From: JAFGAS01 sp963809875
Lineage (GTDB): Bacteria > Desulfobacterota > Zymogenia > Zymogenales > Zymogenaceae
Assembly: GCA_963809875.1 (NCBI GenBank)
Contig: CAWELC010000005.1
Coordinates: 930,001-994,000 of the forward strand
Direction of reading: 5' to 3'
DNA length: 64,000 bases
Positions 7,622-15,878 of the stretch are shown here, piece after piece. Positions within the stretch are counted from its first letter, which is position 1, and every line of letters starts with the position of its first letter. Under the pieces are notes generated by a model. That model was not told the origin of the DNA. It saw nothing but the letters and a program-made list of their open reading frames with translations, and searched no databases. A program made the position numbers and the translations under genes.

Positions 7622-9031
7622 ATGGAAGCGAAAGAGCGGATGCAGATTCCCCGGCAGAAGATGCCGGAGCAGGACCCCAAGGTTCGCGGCAAGAACTTTG
7701 ACGAGGTTCCCTTTGGATATAGTGAAGAGATCGCGATTCGTGAAGCCCAGCGATGCCTGAAGTGCAAGAAGCCAAGCTGTGTCGCGGGCTGTCCGGTTGA
7801 GATCGATATACCCGGGTTCATTTCTCTCATAGAGGGCCGAGATTTCGTCGGTGCTGCCAAGAAGATCAAGGAAACCAACGCTCTTCCGGCCGTCTGCGGC
7901 CGGGTCTGTCCCCAGGAGGAGCAGTGCGAGGTGAGGTGCATCCTGGCCAAGAAGGGCGATCCGGTCGCTATCGGACGTCTTGAGAGATTCGCCGCCGACT
8001 ACGAGCGGAACGCCGGCAAAGTCGAGGTACCGAAGATCGCCGCTCCCACCGGCAAGAAGATCGCGGTTGTGGGATCGGGCCCCGCGGGGCTGACGGTGGC
8101 CGGTACTCTCCGGCTCCTCGGCCACGAAGTGACCGTCTTTGAGGCGCTCCACAAGACGGGCGGGGTTCTCGTCTACGGCATCCCCGAGTTCCGGCTTCCC
8201 AAAGCGATCGTCGAGGCGGAAGTCGACTACCTCAAGAAGATGGGGGTGAAGTTCGTCACCAACTATGTGATCGGCAAAATAAGGACGGTCGACAAGGTCC
8301 TTTCCGAATACGATGCCGTCTTTCTGGGCACCGGGGCGGGGCTCCCCCTCTTTCTGGGGATCCCCGGAGAGAACCTCAACGGGGTTTACTCGGCCAACGA
8401 GTATCTCACGCGCTCCAACCTCATGAAGGCATACCTCTTTCCGAAATACGACACACCCATTGTCCTGGGCAAGAACGTGGCGGTCATCGGCGGCGGCAAC
8501 GTCGCGATGGACAGTGCCCGGACGGCCCTCAGGCTGGGAGCCGATAACGTCTATCTCATATACAGGCGCTCCCGCGAGGAAATGCCGGCCAGAAAAGAGG
8601 AGTCCCATCACGCCGAGGAGGAGGGGATACAGTTCCACATCCTCACCAACCCGATAGCCTTTATTGGCGATGAAAACAACTGGATCAGAGAGATCGAGTG
8701 TCAGAAACAGGAATTGGGCGAGCCCGACGACTCGGGCAGGCGCCGCCCCGTTCCGATCAAGGGATCGGAATTCAGGATTCCCGTTGACACGGTAGTGGTG
8801 GCTATCGGAAACAGTCCCAACCCGCTCGTGCCCGCGACAACCCCGGGGCTTAACACCGGGAAGAAAGGCAATATTGTCGCCGATGAGGAGTCCGGTTTGA
8901 CGTCGCGGGAGGGCGTATACGCCGGAGGGGATATCGTCACCGGTGCCGCAACGGTCATTCTGGCAATGGGCGCCGGAAGGAAGGCCGCTCGAGCGATTCA
9001 CGAATATGTGATGAACGGGAAGAAAAAGTAA
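7622..9031 (+). CDS. nfnB: NfnB-type NADPH-dependent oxidoreductase (GltD-like)
   Basis: 469 residues from ATG 7622, chosen because AGGTGA sits 5 bases upstream; GTG 7613 in the same frame is the alternative. The N-terminal Fe-S domain carries CLKCKKPSC, AGCPVEIDIP and VCGRVCPQEEQCE (about residues 40-105). Two Rossmann folds follow: FAD (VVGSGPAGLTVAG) and NADPH (VIGGGNVAMDSARTA). This is the large, bifurcating-FAD subunit of NfnAB and is homologous to the glutamate synthase small subunit. There is no gltB nearby, and the adjacent nfnA decides the call. Confidence 0.92.
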   Translation: MEAKERMQIPRQKMPEQDPKVRGKNFDEVPFGYSEEIAIREAQRCLKCKKPSCVAGCPVEIDIPGFISLIEGRDFVGAAKKIKETNALPAVCGRVCPQEEQCEVRCILAKKGDPVAIGRLERFAADYERNAGKVEVPKIAAPTGKKIAVVGSGPAGLTVAGTLRLLGHEVTVFEALHKTGGVLVYGIPEFRLPKAIVEAEVDYLKKMGVKFVTNYVIGKIRTVDKVLSEYDAVFLGTGAGLPLFLGIPGENLNGVYSANEYLTRSNLMKAYLFPKYDTPIVLGKNVAVIGGGNVAMDSARTALRLGADNVYLIYRRSREEMPARKEESHHAEEEGIQFHILTNPIAFIGDENNWIREIECQKQELGEPDDSGRRRPVPIKGSEFRIPVDTVVVAIGNSPNPLVPATTPGLNTGKKGNIVADEESGLTSREGVYAGGDIVTGAATVILAMGAGRKAARAIHEYVMNGKKK

Positions 9032-9149
9032 CGATTCGATAGATGAAACAAAGGTTTCTATCCCGAGTCGGCTAGCCTCCGGGTGCCTGGGGCGTGTGTC
9101 GGTGCTGTTTGAGGGCTCTGTTACCGGACGAATATGAGGTGCGTGCGAC

Positions 9150-9524
9150 GTGAAGCTTGATGAGGTAAGAGAGATACTCGACGCCGAAGTCCTCGTCGGC
9201 CACGAACAGATGCAGAAGGAAGTGCACACCGCCTTCGGCGCGGACCTGATGAGCGATGTCCTTGCTTTTGCTCGGCCGGGGACCATGCTTCTCACCGGGC
9301 TGACCAATCCCCAGGTGATCCGCACGTCGGAGATCCTCGATATCGCGGCCATCATTATCGTCCGGGGTAAAGTGCCGCCTCCCGAGACGGTTAAACTCGC
9401 CGAAGAGCTGAAGATACCCATCCTCAGGACTCAATACATTCTATTCGAGACGGCGGGGCGGCTTTACAGATGGGGAATCGTCGGATGCGTGGATAAGGTG
9501 GATGCCGGAAAAAAGCGCGGATAA
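9150..9524 (+). CDS. DRTGG-domain protein (first copy)
   Basis: 124 residues from a GTG start. It has the DRTGG fold pattern: an N-terminal VLVGHEQMQKEV segment, DLMSDVLAFARPGTMLLTGL, and RTQYILFETAGRLYRWGI near the end. DRTGG domains occur in phosphotransacetylase and CBS proteins, and their ligand is not settled. It overlaps the RsbW-like gene by 23 nt and is paired with a second DRTGG gene two reading frames on. It opens the signalling cassette upstream of the formate dehydrogenase genes. Specific function unknown. Confidence 0.8.
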   Translation: MKLDEVREILDAEVLVGHEQMQKEVHTAFGADLMSDVLAFARPGTMLLTGLTNPQVIRTSEILDIAAIIIVRGKVPPPETVKLAEELKIPILRTQYILFETAGRLYRWGIVGCVDKVDAGKKRG

Positions 9525-9957
9525 AGGACCGTCATTTTCGGAGAGCTTTTCCGTCGTCGGCGGCAACTTTAACGACGCGGGCGCGGTTTCCAGCCGCATC
9601 AAGAGCATCCTGAAAAAGATGTGTCTCCCCACGGATGTGATTCGAAAGGCCGCCATCTGTACGTACGAGGCGGAGATGAACATCGTCTGCTACGCGCAGC
9701 GGGGAAATATAACGCTGTCGGTCGATGATGACCGGATCGTCATCAAAGCTGATGACGAGGGGGAGGGCATCCCCGATATCGCCCTGGCAATGCAGGCGGG
9801 TTACTCCACGTCGACGGCCAAGATTAGAGAGATGGGCTTTGGCGCGGGGATGGGTCTGGACAATATCGATAAGTTCGCCGACGATTTCAACATTACCTCG
9901 GAAGTCGGCAGGGGAACGCAGCTGGTGATGATCGTTTACGTCACCGACGGTTCGTAA
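9502..9957 (+). CDS. RsbW-like anti-sigma/serine kinase ATPase
   Basis: 151 residues with a GHKL ATPase fold: N-box YEAEMNIVCYAQ (about residue 55), G1-like DDEGEGIPDI and G2-like MGFGAGMGLDNIDKFAD. These fit the anti-sigma factor/serine-protein kinase (HATPase_c_2) group. ATG 9502 has AAGGTGG before it and lies within the end of the DRTGG gene, so the two are coupled. No sigma factor or anti-anti-sigma gene is adjacent, so its target may be the DRTGG or PHP partners (inference). Confidence 0.8.
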   Translation: MPEKSADKGPSFSESFSVVGGNFNDAGAVSSRIKSILKKMCLPTDVIRKAAICTYEAEMNIVCYAQRGNITLSVDDDRIVIKADDEGEGIPDIALAMQAGYSTSTAKIREMGFGAGMGLDNIDKFADDFNITSEVGRGTQLVMIVYVTDGS

Positions 9958-9976
9958 CCATAGGACGGCCCGGGCA

Positions 9977-10321
9977 ATGGAACTTGATTTCATCGTCAAG
10001 CGTCTCGATCTGAAGGTAAGGTCCGGTTCGCAGAACCTCACGGTGCAGGTGACGGGGGGCTATGTCGGCGATCTGTTATCCGACGTCATCGCAAACAGCA
10101 GGCAGGGAGACGTCTGGATTACCCGCCAGGTACACCAGAACATCGTTGCCGTCGCGACCCTCAAGGAGCTTGCCGGGATCATACTGGTTGGTAATAACGA
10201 GCCGGCCGCCGATACGCTCGAAAAAGCGATAAAGGAAGATGTTCCGCTTCTCGTTTCCAAGCTTAGCTGTTTTGAAACCGCCGGGAGGATCTATCGGCTA
10301 ATTGCCGTGGGAGAGAAATAG
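9977..10321 (+). CDS. DRTGG-domain protein (second copy)
   Basis: 114 residues with GGYVGDLLSDVIANSRQGDVWIT and a closing LSCFETAGRIYRLIAVG, the same signature as the first DRTGG gene (FETAGR.YR is shared), so the two are paralogues flanking the RsbW-like ATPase. It starts 19 nt after that gene. Its role is unknown; in this neighbourhood it is probably a small ligand-binding or protein-binding module. Confidence 0.8.
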   Translation: MELDFIVKRLDLKVRSGSQNLTVQVTGGYVGDLLSDVIANSRQGDVWITRQVHQNIVAVATLKELAGIILVGNNEPAADTLEKAIKEDVPLLVSKLSCFETAGRIYRLIAVGEK

Positions 10322-10431
10322 AAAACGGCAGCGGATCGACGGCGATATGTGACGGATGAAGAGGCGAAGGTGTCGGCCGCTTCTGAAGACAAGATGTTCG
10401 GTCCGGCCGAGCTCCGGCCGGGTTCGGGGTC

Positions 10432-11175
10432 GTGAGGATGCTTCGGGAGTTTCGTTGTGACCTGCATATCCACACGTGCCTTTCCCCCTGCGCGGAGCTC
10501 GATATGCACCCGGCGGCGATCGTCCGGGAGGCGGTGAGACGGCGACTGGATGTCGTGGCGATCTGCGATCACAATGCCTCGGAAAACGCTCGATATGTCG
10601 TACGGGCGGCCGAGGACACGCCGCTGAGGGTCATCCCGGGGATGGAAATAACCACGAGCGAGGAGGTTCACGTCCTGGCCCTGCTGCCGGGGCTCGACGA
10701 TCTTGCCGGGTTACAGAAAATCGTCTATGATCGCCTTCCGGGCCGAAATGACGAACGTCTTTTCGGATGCCAGGCCGTCGTGAACGAAAAGGGAGAAGTG
10801 GAGGGGATCAACGAACGGCTGCTCATCGGGGCGACCGGGATTCCGATGAGCGAATTGATCACGGTCATCCATTCGTTTGGGGGGCTGGCGGTCGCTTCCC
10901 ATATAGACCGGGAGAGCTTCTCGGTCATCAGTCAGCTCGGCTTCATAGACGAAGGCAGCGGATTGGATGGCTTGGAGATCTCCCGAGCGTTGAGGATAGA
11001 AAAGGCCCGGAAGCGATACCCGGAGCTGTCTGACTATCCTTTTCTCACTTCGTCGGACGCCCATTGTCTGGCCGATATCGGCACGGCCCCTACGGTGATG
11101 CTCCTTGAAGCGGGGACGTTTGAAGAAGTGAAGATGGGCGTGCAGAACCAAGAGGGGCGATGTATCATCGGATAA
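10432..11175 (+). CDS. PHP-domain phosphoesterase
   Basis: 247 residues with PHP metal-binding motifs: DLHIHTCLSPC (residues about 9-19), CDHNASEN, PGMEITTSEEVHVL, an internal SHIDRES, and SSDAHCL near the C terminus. These are the His/Asp/Glu ligands of a trinuclear metal site, so it is likely an active phosphoesterase. The start is GTG 10432; ATG 10438 is possible. The DRTGG/RsbW genes lie before it and an HATPase gene starts 4 bases after its stop. Substrate unknown. Confidence 0.85.
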   Translation: MRMLREFRCDLHIHTCLSPCAELDMHPAAIVREAVRRRLDVVAICDHNASENARYVVRAAEDTPLRVIPGMEITTSEEVHVLALLPGLDDLAGLQKIVYDRLPGRNDERLFGCQAVVNEKGEVEGINERLLIGATGIPMSELITVIHSFGGLAVASHIDRESFSVISQLGFIDEGSGLDGLEISRALRIEKARKRYPELSDYPFLTSSDAHCLADIGTAPTVMLLEAGTFEEVKMGVQNQEGRCIIG

Positions 11176-11179
11176 AGGG

Positions 11180-11737
11180 ATGCTGGAGCTTTCCAAACAC
11201 ATCCTCGATATCGTCGAGAACTCCGTCAGGGCGGGCGCTCGAACGGTCATGATCAGCGTCATCGAAGACACGACGGGCGACACGCTCACGCTGGAAATCA
11301 GAGATGACGGCAGGGGGATGACCGCCGATGAAGCGGCGATGGCGCTGGACCCCTTCTATACGACAAAGAAGGTGAGGAGAGTCGGATTGGGCCTGCCGAT
11401 GCTGAAGTCGGCGGCGGAAATGGCCGGTGGAAGCTTCAGGCTCGATTCGACCGAGGGAAAGGGTACGACGGTTACGGTTACGTTTGGACACTCACATATC
11501 GATCGGCAGCCCCTGGGGGACGTCGGCCTTACCCTCGTGACGCTGATCATGGGAAGTCCGAAGGTTGATTTTATCTATACCCACCGGAGTAACGACCGGG
11601 AGTACCAACTTGATACCCGAGACATAAAACGTGAGCTTGGAGACGTCCCGATCGAGCATGTGGAAGTCCTATCTCTCATAAGGGGGGACGTCGAAGAAGG
11701 GATGAAGGAAATAGGAGCCACGGCGCAATTATACTGA
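11180..11737 (+). CDS. Histidine-kinase-like ATPase (GHKL domain) without sensor
   Basis: 185 residues: N-box HILDIVENSVRAGA, G1 RDDGRGM, F-box DPFYTTK and G2 RRVGLGLPMLKSAAE, a complete HATPase_c domain at residues about 1-110. The C-terminal 75 residues match nothing I recognise. There is no HisKA or sensor domain, so it cannot be a standard two-component kinase on its own. It sits 36 bases before the NuoE-like gene and closes the signalling cassette. Confidence 0.8.
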   Translation: MLELSKHILDIVENSVRAGARTVMISVIEDTTGDTLTLEIRDDGRGMTADEAAMALDPFYTTKKVRRVGLGLPMLKSAAEMAGGSFRLDSTEGKGTTVTVTFGHSHIDRQPLGDVGLTLVTLIMGSPKVDFIYTHRSNDREYQLDTRDIKRELGDVPIEHVEVLSLIRGDVEEGMKEIGATAQLY

Positions 11738-11772
11738 TGTTACGGAAATGACCAATAGAGTAGGAGTGGTCC

Positions 11773-12270
11773 ATGAAGAAACTACCGGATGTTGATATAA
11801 CAAAGGAGTTTACCCCTGCGCAGCTCAAGAAAGTCGATGAAGTAGTGAAGCGCTTTAAGGGCAGGCCGGGTGCGCTGATCCCGGTTCTCGAAGAGGTACA
11901 GGGTATCCTTGGCTTTCTCCCCGTTTCAGTCCAGGAGCTTATCGCGGGGGGCCTCGGGGTTCCGCGGGCCCAGGTCTTCGGGGTGGTGACGTTCTATTCC
12001 TTCTTCACAATGGTACCGCGCGGCAAACATACGTGCAGAGTCTGTCTGGGCACGGCCTGTTACGTTCGTGGGGGCAGGGCGATCGCCTCGACGCTTAAGC
12101 ACACCCTTGGTATAAACGAGGGCGAGACGACCGCGGATCGGATGTTCTCCCTTGAATCGGTGCGGTGCCTCGGCGCCTGCGGGCTTGGACCCGTGGTCGT
12201 CGTGGACGAAGAGGTCCACGGCAGGATGAAGCCGGCCAAGATCGGCGAAATGCTCAGTCACTATAAGTAG
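11773..12270 (+). CDS. NuoE/HydC-like [2Fe-2S] subunit
   Basis: 165 residues. The N-terminal helical part (FKGRPGALIPVLEEVQGILGFLP) and the thioredoxin-like domain with CRVCLGTACYVRGG and RCLGACGLGPVV give the four Cys ligands of the [2Fe-2S] cluster. This is the 24-kDa NuoE type also found as HndA/HydC in soluble hydrogenases and NAD-linked formate dehydrogenases. It is first of four subunit genes with short gaps, and probably passes electrons between the NuoF-like FMN site and the other clusters. Confidence 0.9.
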   Translation: MKKLPDVDITKEFTPAQLKKVDEVVKRFKGRPGALIPVLEEVQGILGFLPVSVQELIAGGLGVPRAQVFGVVTFYSFFTMVPRGKHTCRVCLGTACYVRGGRAIASTLKHTLGINEGETTADRMFSLESVRCLGACGLGPVVVVDEEVHGRMKPAKIGEMLSHYK

Positions 12271-12291
12271 TTTAGTATAAAGGATGGTGCC

Positions 12292-12675
12292 ATGACAAAG
12301 ATGACGATAGAGGATCTCAAAAAGATCAAAGAAAGGGTACACGCCGACACGGCGCTGAGAGAGGGTGGCGCCCGTGTAAAGGTGACCGTACATATGGGAA
12401 CGTGCGGTATCGCGTCAGGCGCCCGGGAAGTGCTCGATGCACTCATGAACGTCATTGCCGAAGACGGCGTATCGGACGTCGCGGTGACGACCTCGGGATG
12501 CATGGGGCTGTGCAGCAGGGAGCCGCTGGTAACCGTTGAGGTCATGGGTAAAGAACCGATCAAGTACGAATACATGAATCCGAATAAAATGCGGCAGGTC
12601 TTCAAACGCCATATCGAGAAGGGTGAAATACAGACCCCGTTCGTTCTGGCCAAAGGTGCGGAAATAGTAAAGTAA
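12292..12675 (+). CDS. HndB-like thioredoxin-fold [2Fe-2S] ferredoxin
   Basis: 127 residues with MGTCGIASGAREVLD (about residues 37-51) and TSGCMGLCSREPLVTV, a Cys pattern of thioredoxin-like [2Fe-2S] ferredoxins such as HndB of the Desulfovibrio NADP-reducing hydrogenase. It lies 21 bases after the NuoE-like gene and before the NuoF-like fusion, the hndA-hndB-hndC order. It is likely an electron-carrying subunit of the same complex. Confidence 0.85.
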   Translation: MTKMTIEDLKKIKERVHADTALREGGARVKVTVHMGTCGIASGAREVLDALMNVIAEDGVSDVAVTTSGCMGLCSREPLVTVEVMGKEPIKYEYMNPNKMRQVFKRHIEKGEIQTPFVLAKGAEIVK

Positions 12676-12739
12676 CTCGACTCTATTACACCGCGGCTCA
12701 CCAGAGAGCTGCGCTTCGGATTGAGGAGGATAATTCCCC

Positions 12740-15700
12740 ATGAAAGTGTATCGGTCACATTTGATGATATGTGGCGGGACCGGCTGCCATGCTTCGGGGA
12801 GCAATGGGGTCAAGGAAGCCCTCGAGAGGGAACTCGAGAAGCATAACCTGACCGAGGAAATCAAGATCGTCGAGACGGGCTGTAACGGCTTTTGCGCCAT
12901 GGGACCCATCATGGTGGTCCAGCCGGAAGGCGTCATGTACGTGTTGATCAAGCCGGAGGACGTCGAAGAGCTCGTCTCCGAGCACTTCGTCAAGGGCCGC
13001 GTGCTCAAGCGACTCATCTACCGGGAACCGGTCACGAAAGAAGAGATCCCCACTATGCAGGAGATCCCCTTCTTTGCCAACCAGGAGCTCAGGGTTCTGA
13101 GAAACCGGGGCCTCATCGATCCCGAGAAGATCGATGAGTATATTGCCCGGGACGGATATCTCGGCATGGGTAAAGCGCTCACCGAGATGACCCCTGAACA
13201 GATTATCGCTGAGGTGAAGAAGTCCGGACTGCGCGGGCGCGGGGGCGCCGGTTTTCCCACCGGCACGAAATGGGATTTCGCGAGCCGTTCGCAGAGTGAT
13301 GTCAAGTATGTCCTCTGCAACGCCGACGAAGGAGACCCCGGGGCGTTTATGGATCGGAGCGTCCTTGAGGCCGACCCGCATGCCGTTATCGAAGGCATGG
13401 TCGTTGCCTCCAAGGCTATCGGCTCACGCCAGGGATATATCTACTGCCGCGCCGAGTACCCGCTGGCAATCCATCGGATGAACCTCGCTATCAGTCAGGC
13501 CCGGGACTACGGGTTGTTGGGCAAAGACATACTCGGTACCGGATTCGATTTCGACCTCGAGATCTATCAGGGCGCCGGAGCTTTTGTCTGCGGTGAAGAA
13601 ACCGCCCTCATGCGCTCGATCGAGGGTCATCGCGGCATGCCGCGGCCGCGGCCGCCGTTTCCGGCGTCCCAGGGCCTGTGGGAAAAACCCACGATCCTCA
13701 ACAACGTCGAGACGTTTGCCAACATCGGCCAGATCATGCTCCGGGGGGGCGATTGGTATGCATCCATCGGCACCGAAGGGAGCAAGGGGACCAAGGTCTT
13801 CGCCCTGACCGGCGACGTCAACAACATCGGCCTGGTTGAGGTTCCCATGGGGACCTCCATAGGCACCATCATCTTTGACATCGGCGGCGGGATCCAGGAC
13901 GGCAAGAAATACAAAGCTGCCCAGCTGGGCGGTCCCTCGGGTGGGTGCATCCCGGCCGAGCATCTGAATACCCCCACCGATTACGAGGCCATTGCAAAGG
14001 TCGGCGCCATCATGGGCTCCGGCGGCCTTATCGTCATGGATGAGGAATCGTGCATGGTGGATGTCGCCCGGTTTTTCATGGACTTCTGCCAGGACGAATC
14101 GTGTGGCAAGTGCGTCCCGTGTCGCGAGGGAACCAAACGGATGCTGGAGATCCTCACCAACATCACCGAAGGCAAGGGCAAGGACGGCGATATCGAGCTC
14201 CTGGAGGAAATGGCCGCCAATATTAAGGACGCCTCCCTCTGCGGACTGGGTCAGACGGCGCCCAACCCCGTGCTTTCGACCATCCGGTACTTCAGGAATG
14301 AGTACGAGGCGCACATTTACGACAAACACTGTCCGTCGGCCGTCTGCTCCGCTCTCTTCGCGTCCCCATGCCAGCACATGTGTCCCATCGAGATGGACGT
14401 GCCCAAATACATCGCCCTCATCAAGGCCGACCGGCTGGATGACGCCTACAAGATCCTCCTGAAGACCAATCCTTTCCCGAGCGTCTGCGGCAGGGTCTGC
14501 AACCAGGCCTGCACCACCAGGTGTCGGCGCGGTCAGACTGATGAGCCTATCGCCATCGCCGCGCTCAAGCGGTTTATCACCGACAACGGCAGGAGGCTCG
14601 TTGTCAAGAAGATCCCGCACACCCGAAAGGAGAAGATCGCCGTTATCGGGGCCGGCCCCGCCGGCCTGACCGCCGCGCTGGATTTAACCAGGCGCGGGTA
14701 CGCGGTCACCGTCTTTGAGGAGCTCCCCGAGCCGGGCGGCATGCTCCGCTACGGCATACCCGCATATCGCCTGCCGCGGGAAGCCCTCATGGAGGAGATC
14801 GACCAGATCATTGCGCACGGCATCGATTTGAGACTCAACACCCGTATTGGGAAAGACATCTCGTTTGACCAGCTGAAAAAAGACTACGATATCGTCTTCA
14901 TGGCGGTCGGCGCCCATAAGAGCTACGCCCTGGGTGTGGAAGGGGAAAACCTCAAAGGTGTGTACGGGGGCGTTGAGTTCCTGCGTGACGTAAACCTCGG
15001 CAAGAAAGTCGATATCGGCAAGAAGGTCGCCGTCATCGGCGGCGGAAATTCCGCGATTGACGCGGCCCGCACCGCCCTTCGCCTCGGCGCGGGGGAGGTT
15101 ACCATCTACTATCGCCGTCTCCGGGAAGACATGCCGGCCGAGGCCGAGGAGATCGACGCGGCCCTTGATGAAGGGGTCGTGCTTGAGCTTTTCACCGCGC
15201 CGGGCAAGCTCATCGGAAAGAGCGGCAAGGTGGAGAAGATGGAAGTCGTCAGGATGAAGGCGGGTGATTTCGACTCGTCCGGGAGGAAGCGTCCGGTGCC
15301 GCGGGAAGACGGCAATTTTACCGTCGACGTGGATACCGTTATCTATGCCATCGGCCAGCAGCCGAACCTTTCGTTCCTTCCCAAGGACAGGGGCGAAATT
15401 GAGGTGGCCAGAGGCGATACCTTCAAAGCGACCGGCCGCTTCAAAACCCGTATGAAAGCCGAGGGGCTCTTTGCCGGCGGCGATGCGCTGACGGGGGCCG
15501 CGTTCGTCGTCACGGCCATCGACGCGGGACACGAGGCTGCCAAGGAGGTAGACGCGTATATCCGGGCCAAAAACAACGAGCCCGCGTGGCAGGAGCCCGA
15601 GCTGGAGAAGATTGACATACCGACTGATATCGATGAGGAGATCATCGAGACGCCCCGGTTCGGCAAAGAGCATCTCAAGATAAAGGACTTGGTAGGAAAC

Positions 15701-15790
15701 TTCGAGGAAGTGGACAAAGGGCTCTCAAAGAAGAACGCAAAGCTCGAGGCAAACAGGTGCCTGAGGTGCGATCTGTCTACCGCCGACTAG
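12740..15790 (+). CDS. NuoF-type diaphorase fused to a GltD/NfnB-type flavoprotein
   Basis: 1016 residues combining two enzymes. Residues 1-95 form a thioredoxin-like [2Fe-2S] domain (Cys11, 16, 48, 52). Residues 110-520 are a NuoF/HndC diaphorase: FMN/NADH motifs GRGGAGFPTGTKW at 166 and GAGAFVCGEETAL at 278, and a [4Fe-4S] site at Cys455, 458, 461 and 501. The usual NuoF-type C-terminal ferredoxin domain is replaced by a GltD-type Fe-S domain (CQHMCPIEMDVP and VCGRVCNQACTTRC, 544-595). An FAD Rossmann fold (VIGAGPAGLTAA at 635) and an NADPH fold (VIGGGNSAIDAARTA) follow, with a CLRC near the end. It could join NADH and NADPH sites in one subunit. The bacterial formate dehydrogenase gene follows after 88 bases. 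Confidence 0.92.
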   Translation: MKVYRSHLMICGGTGCHASGSNGVKEALERELEKHNLTEEIKIVETGCNGFCAMGPIMVVQPEGVMYVLIKPEDVEELVSEHFVKGRVLKRLIYREPVTKEEIPTMQEIPFFANQELRVLRNRGLIDPEKIDEYIARDGYLGMGKALTEMTPEQIIAEVKKSGLRGRGGAGFPTGTKWDFASRSQSDVKYVLCNADEGDPGAFMDRSVLEADPHAVIEGMVVASKAIGSRQGYIYCRAEYPLAIHRMNLAISQARDYGLLGKDILGTGFDFDLEIYQGAGAFVCGEETALMRSIEGHRGMPRPRPPFPASQGLWEKPTILNNVETFANIGQIMLRGGDWYASIGTEGSKGTKVFALTGDVNNIGLVEVPMGTSIGTIIFDIGGGIQDGKKYKAAQLGGPSGGCIPAEHLNTPTDYEAIAKVGAIMGSGGLIVMDEESCMVDVARFFMDFCQDESCGKCVPCREGTKRMLEILTNITEGKGKDGDIELLEEMAANIKDASLCGLGQTAPNPVLSTIRYFRNEYEAHIYDKHCPSAVCSALFASPCQHMCPIEMDVPKYIALIKADRLDDAYKILLKTNPFPSVCGRVCNQACTTRCRRGQTDEPIAIAALKRFITDNGRRLVVKKIPHTRKEKIAVIGAGPAGLTAALDLTRRGYAVTVFEELPEPGGMLRYGIPAYRLPREALMEEIDQIIAHGIDLRLNTRIGKDISFDQLKKDYDIVFMAVGAHKSYALGVEGENLKGVYGGVEFLRDVNLGKKVDIGKKVAVIGGGNSAIDAARTALRLGAGEVTIYYRRLREDMPAEAEEIDAALDEGVVLELFTAPGKLIGKSGKVEKMEVVRMKAGDFDSSGRKRPVPREDGNFTVDVDTVIYAIGQQPNLSFLPKDRGEIEVARGDTFKATGRFKTRMKAEGLFAGGDALTGAAFVVTAIDAGHEAAKEVDAYIRAKNNEPAWQEPELEKIDIPTDIDEEIIETPRFGKEHLKIKDLVGNFEEVDKGLSKKNAKLEANRCLRCDLSTAD

Positions 15791-15878
15791 GAACTGAACC
15801 GGCTCGGCGATCCCTTTTGCTCTGGGCCCTGTACCGACAGGGATTGAAAATCGAATCTACTTGAAGAGGAACGTTACT

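Noticed and set aside
7622..9031. Glutamate synthase small subunit (gltD)
   Set aside because: No gltB is present, and the preceding gene is the NfnA partner, so NfnB is the better call.
7364..9421. 685-codon antisense open frame across nfnB
   Set aside because: It is the mirror frame of a highly conserved gene in GC-rich DNA, has no ribosome site or family motifs, and the sense protein is clear.
13424..14620. 398-codon antisense frame within the NuoF-GltD fusion
   Set aside because: No motifs; codon pattern is that of a complementary frame of the conserved sense gene.
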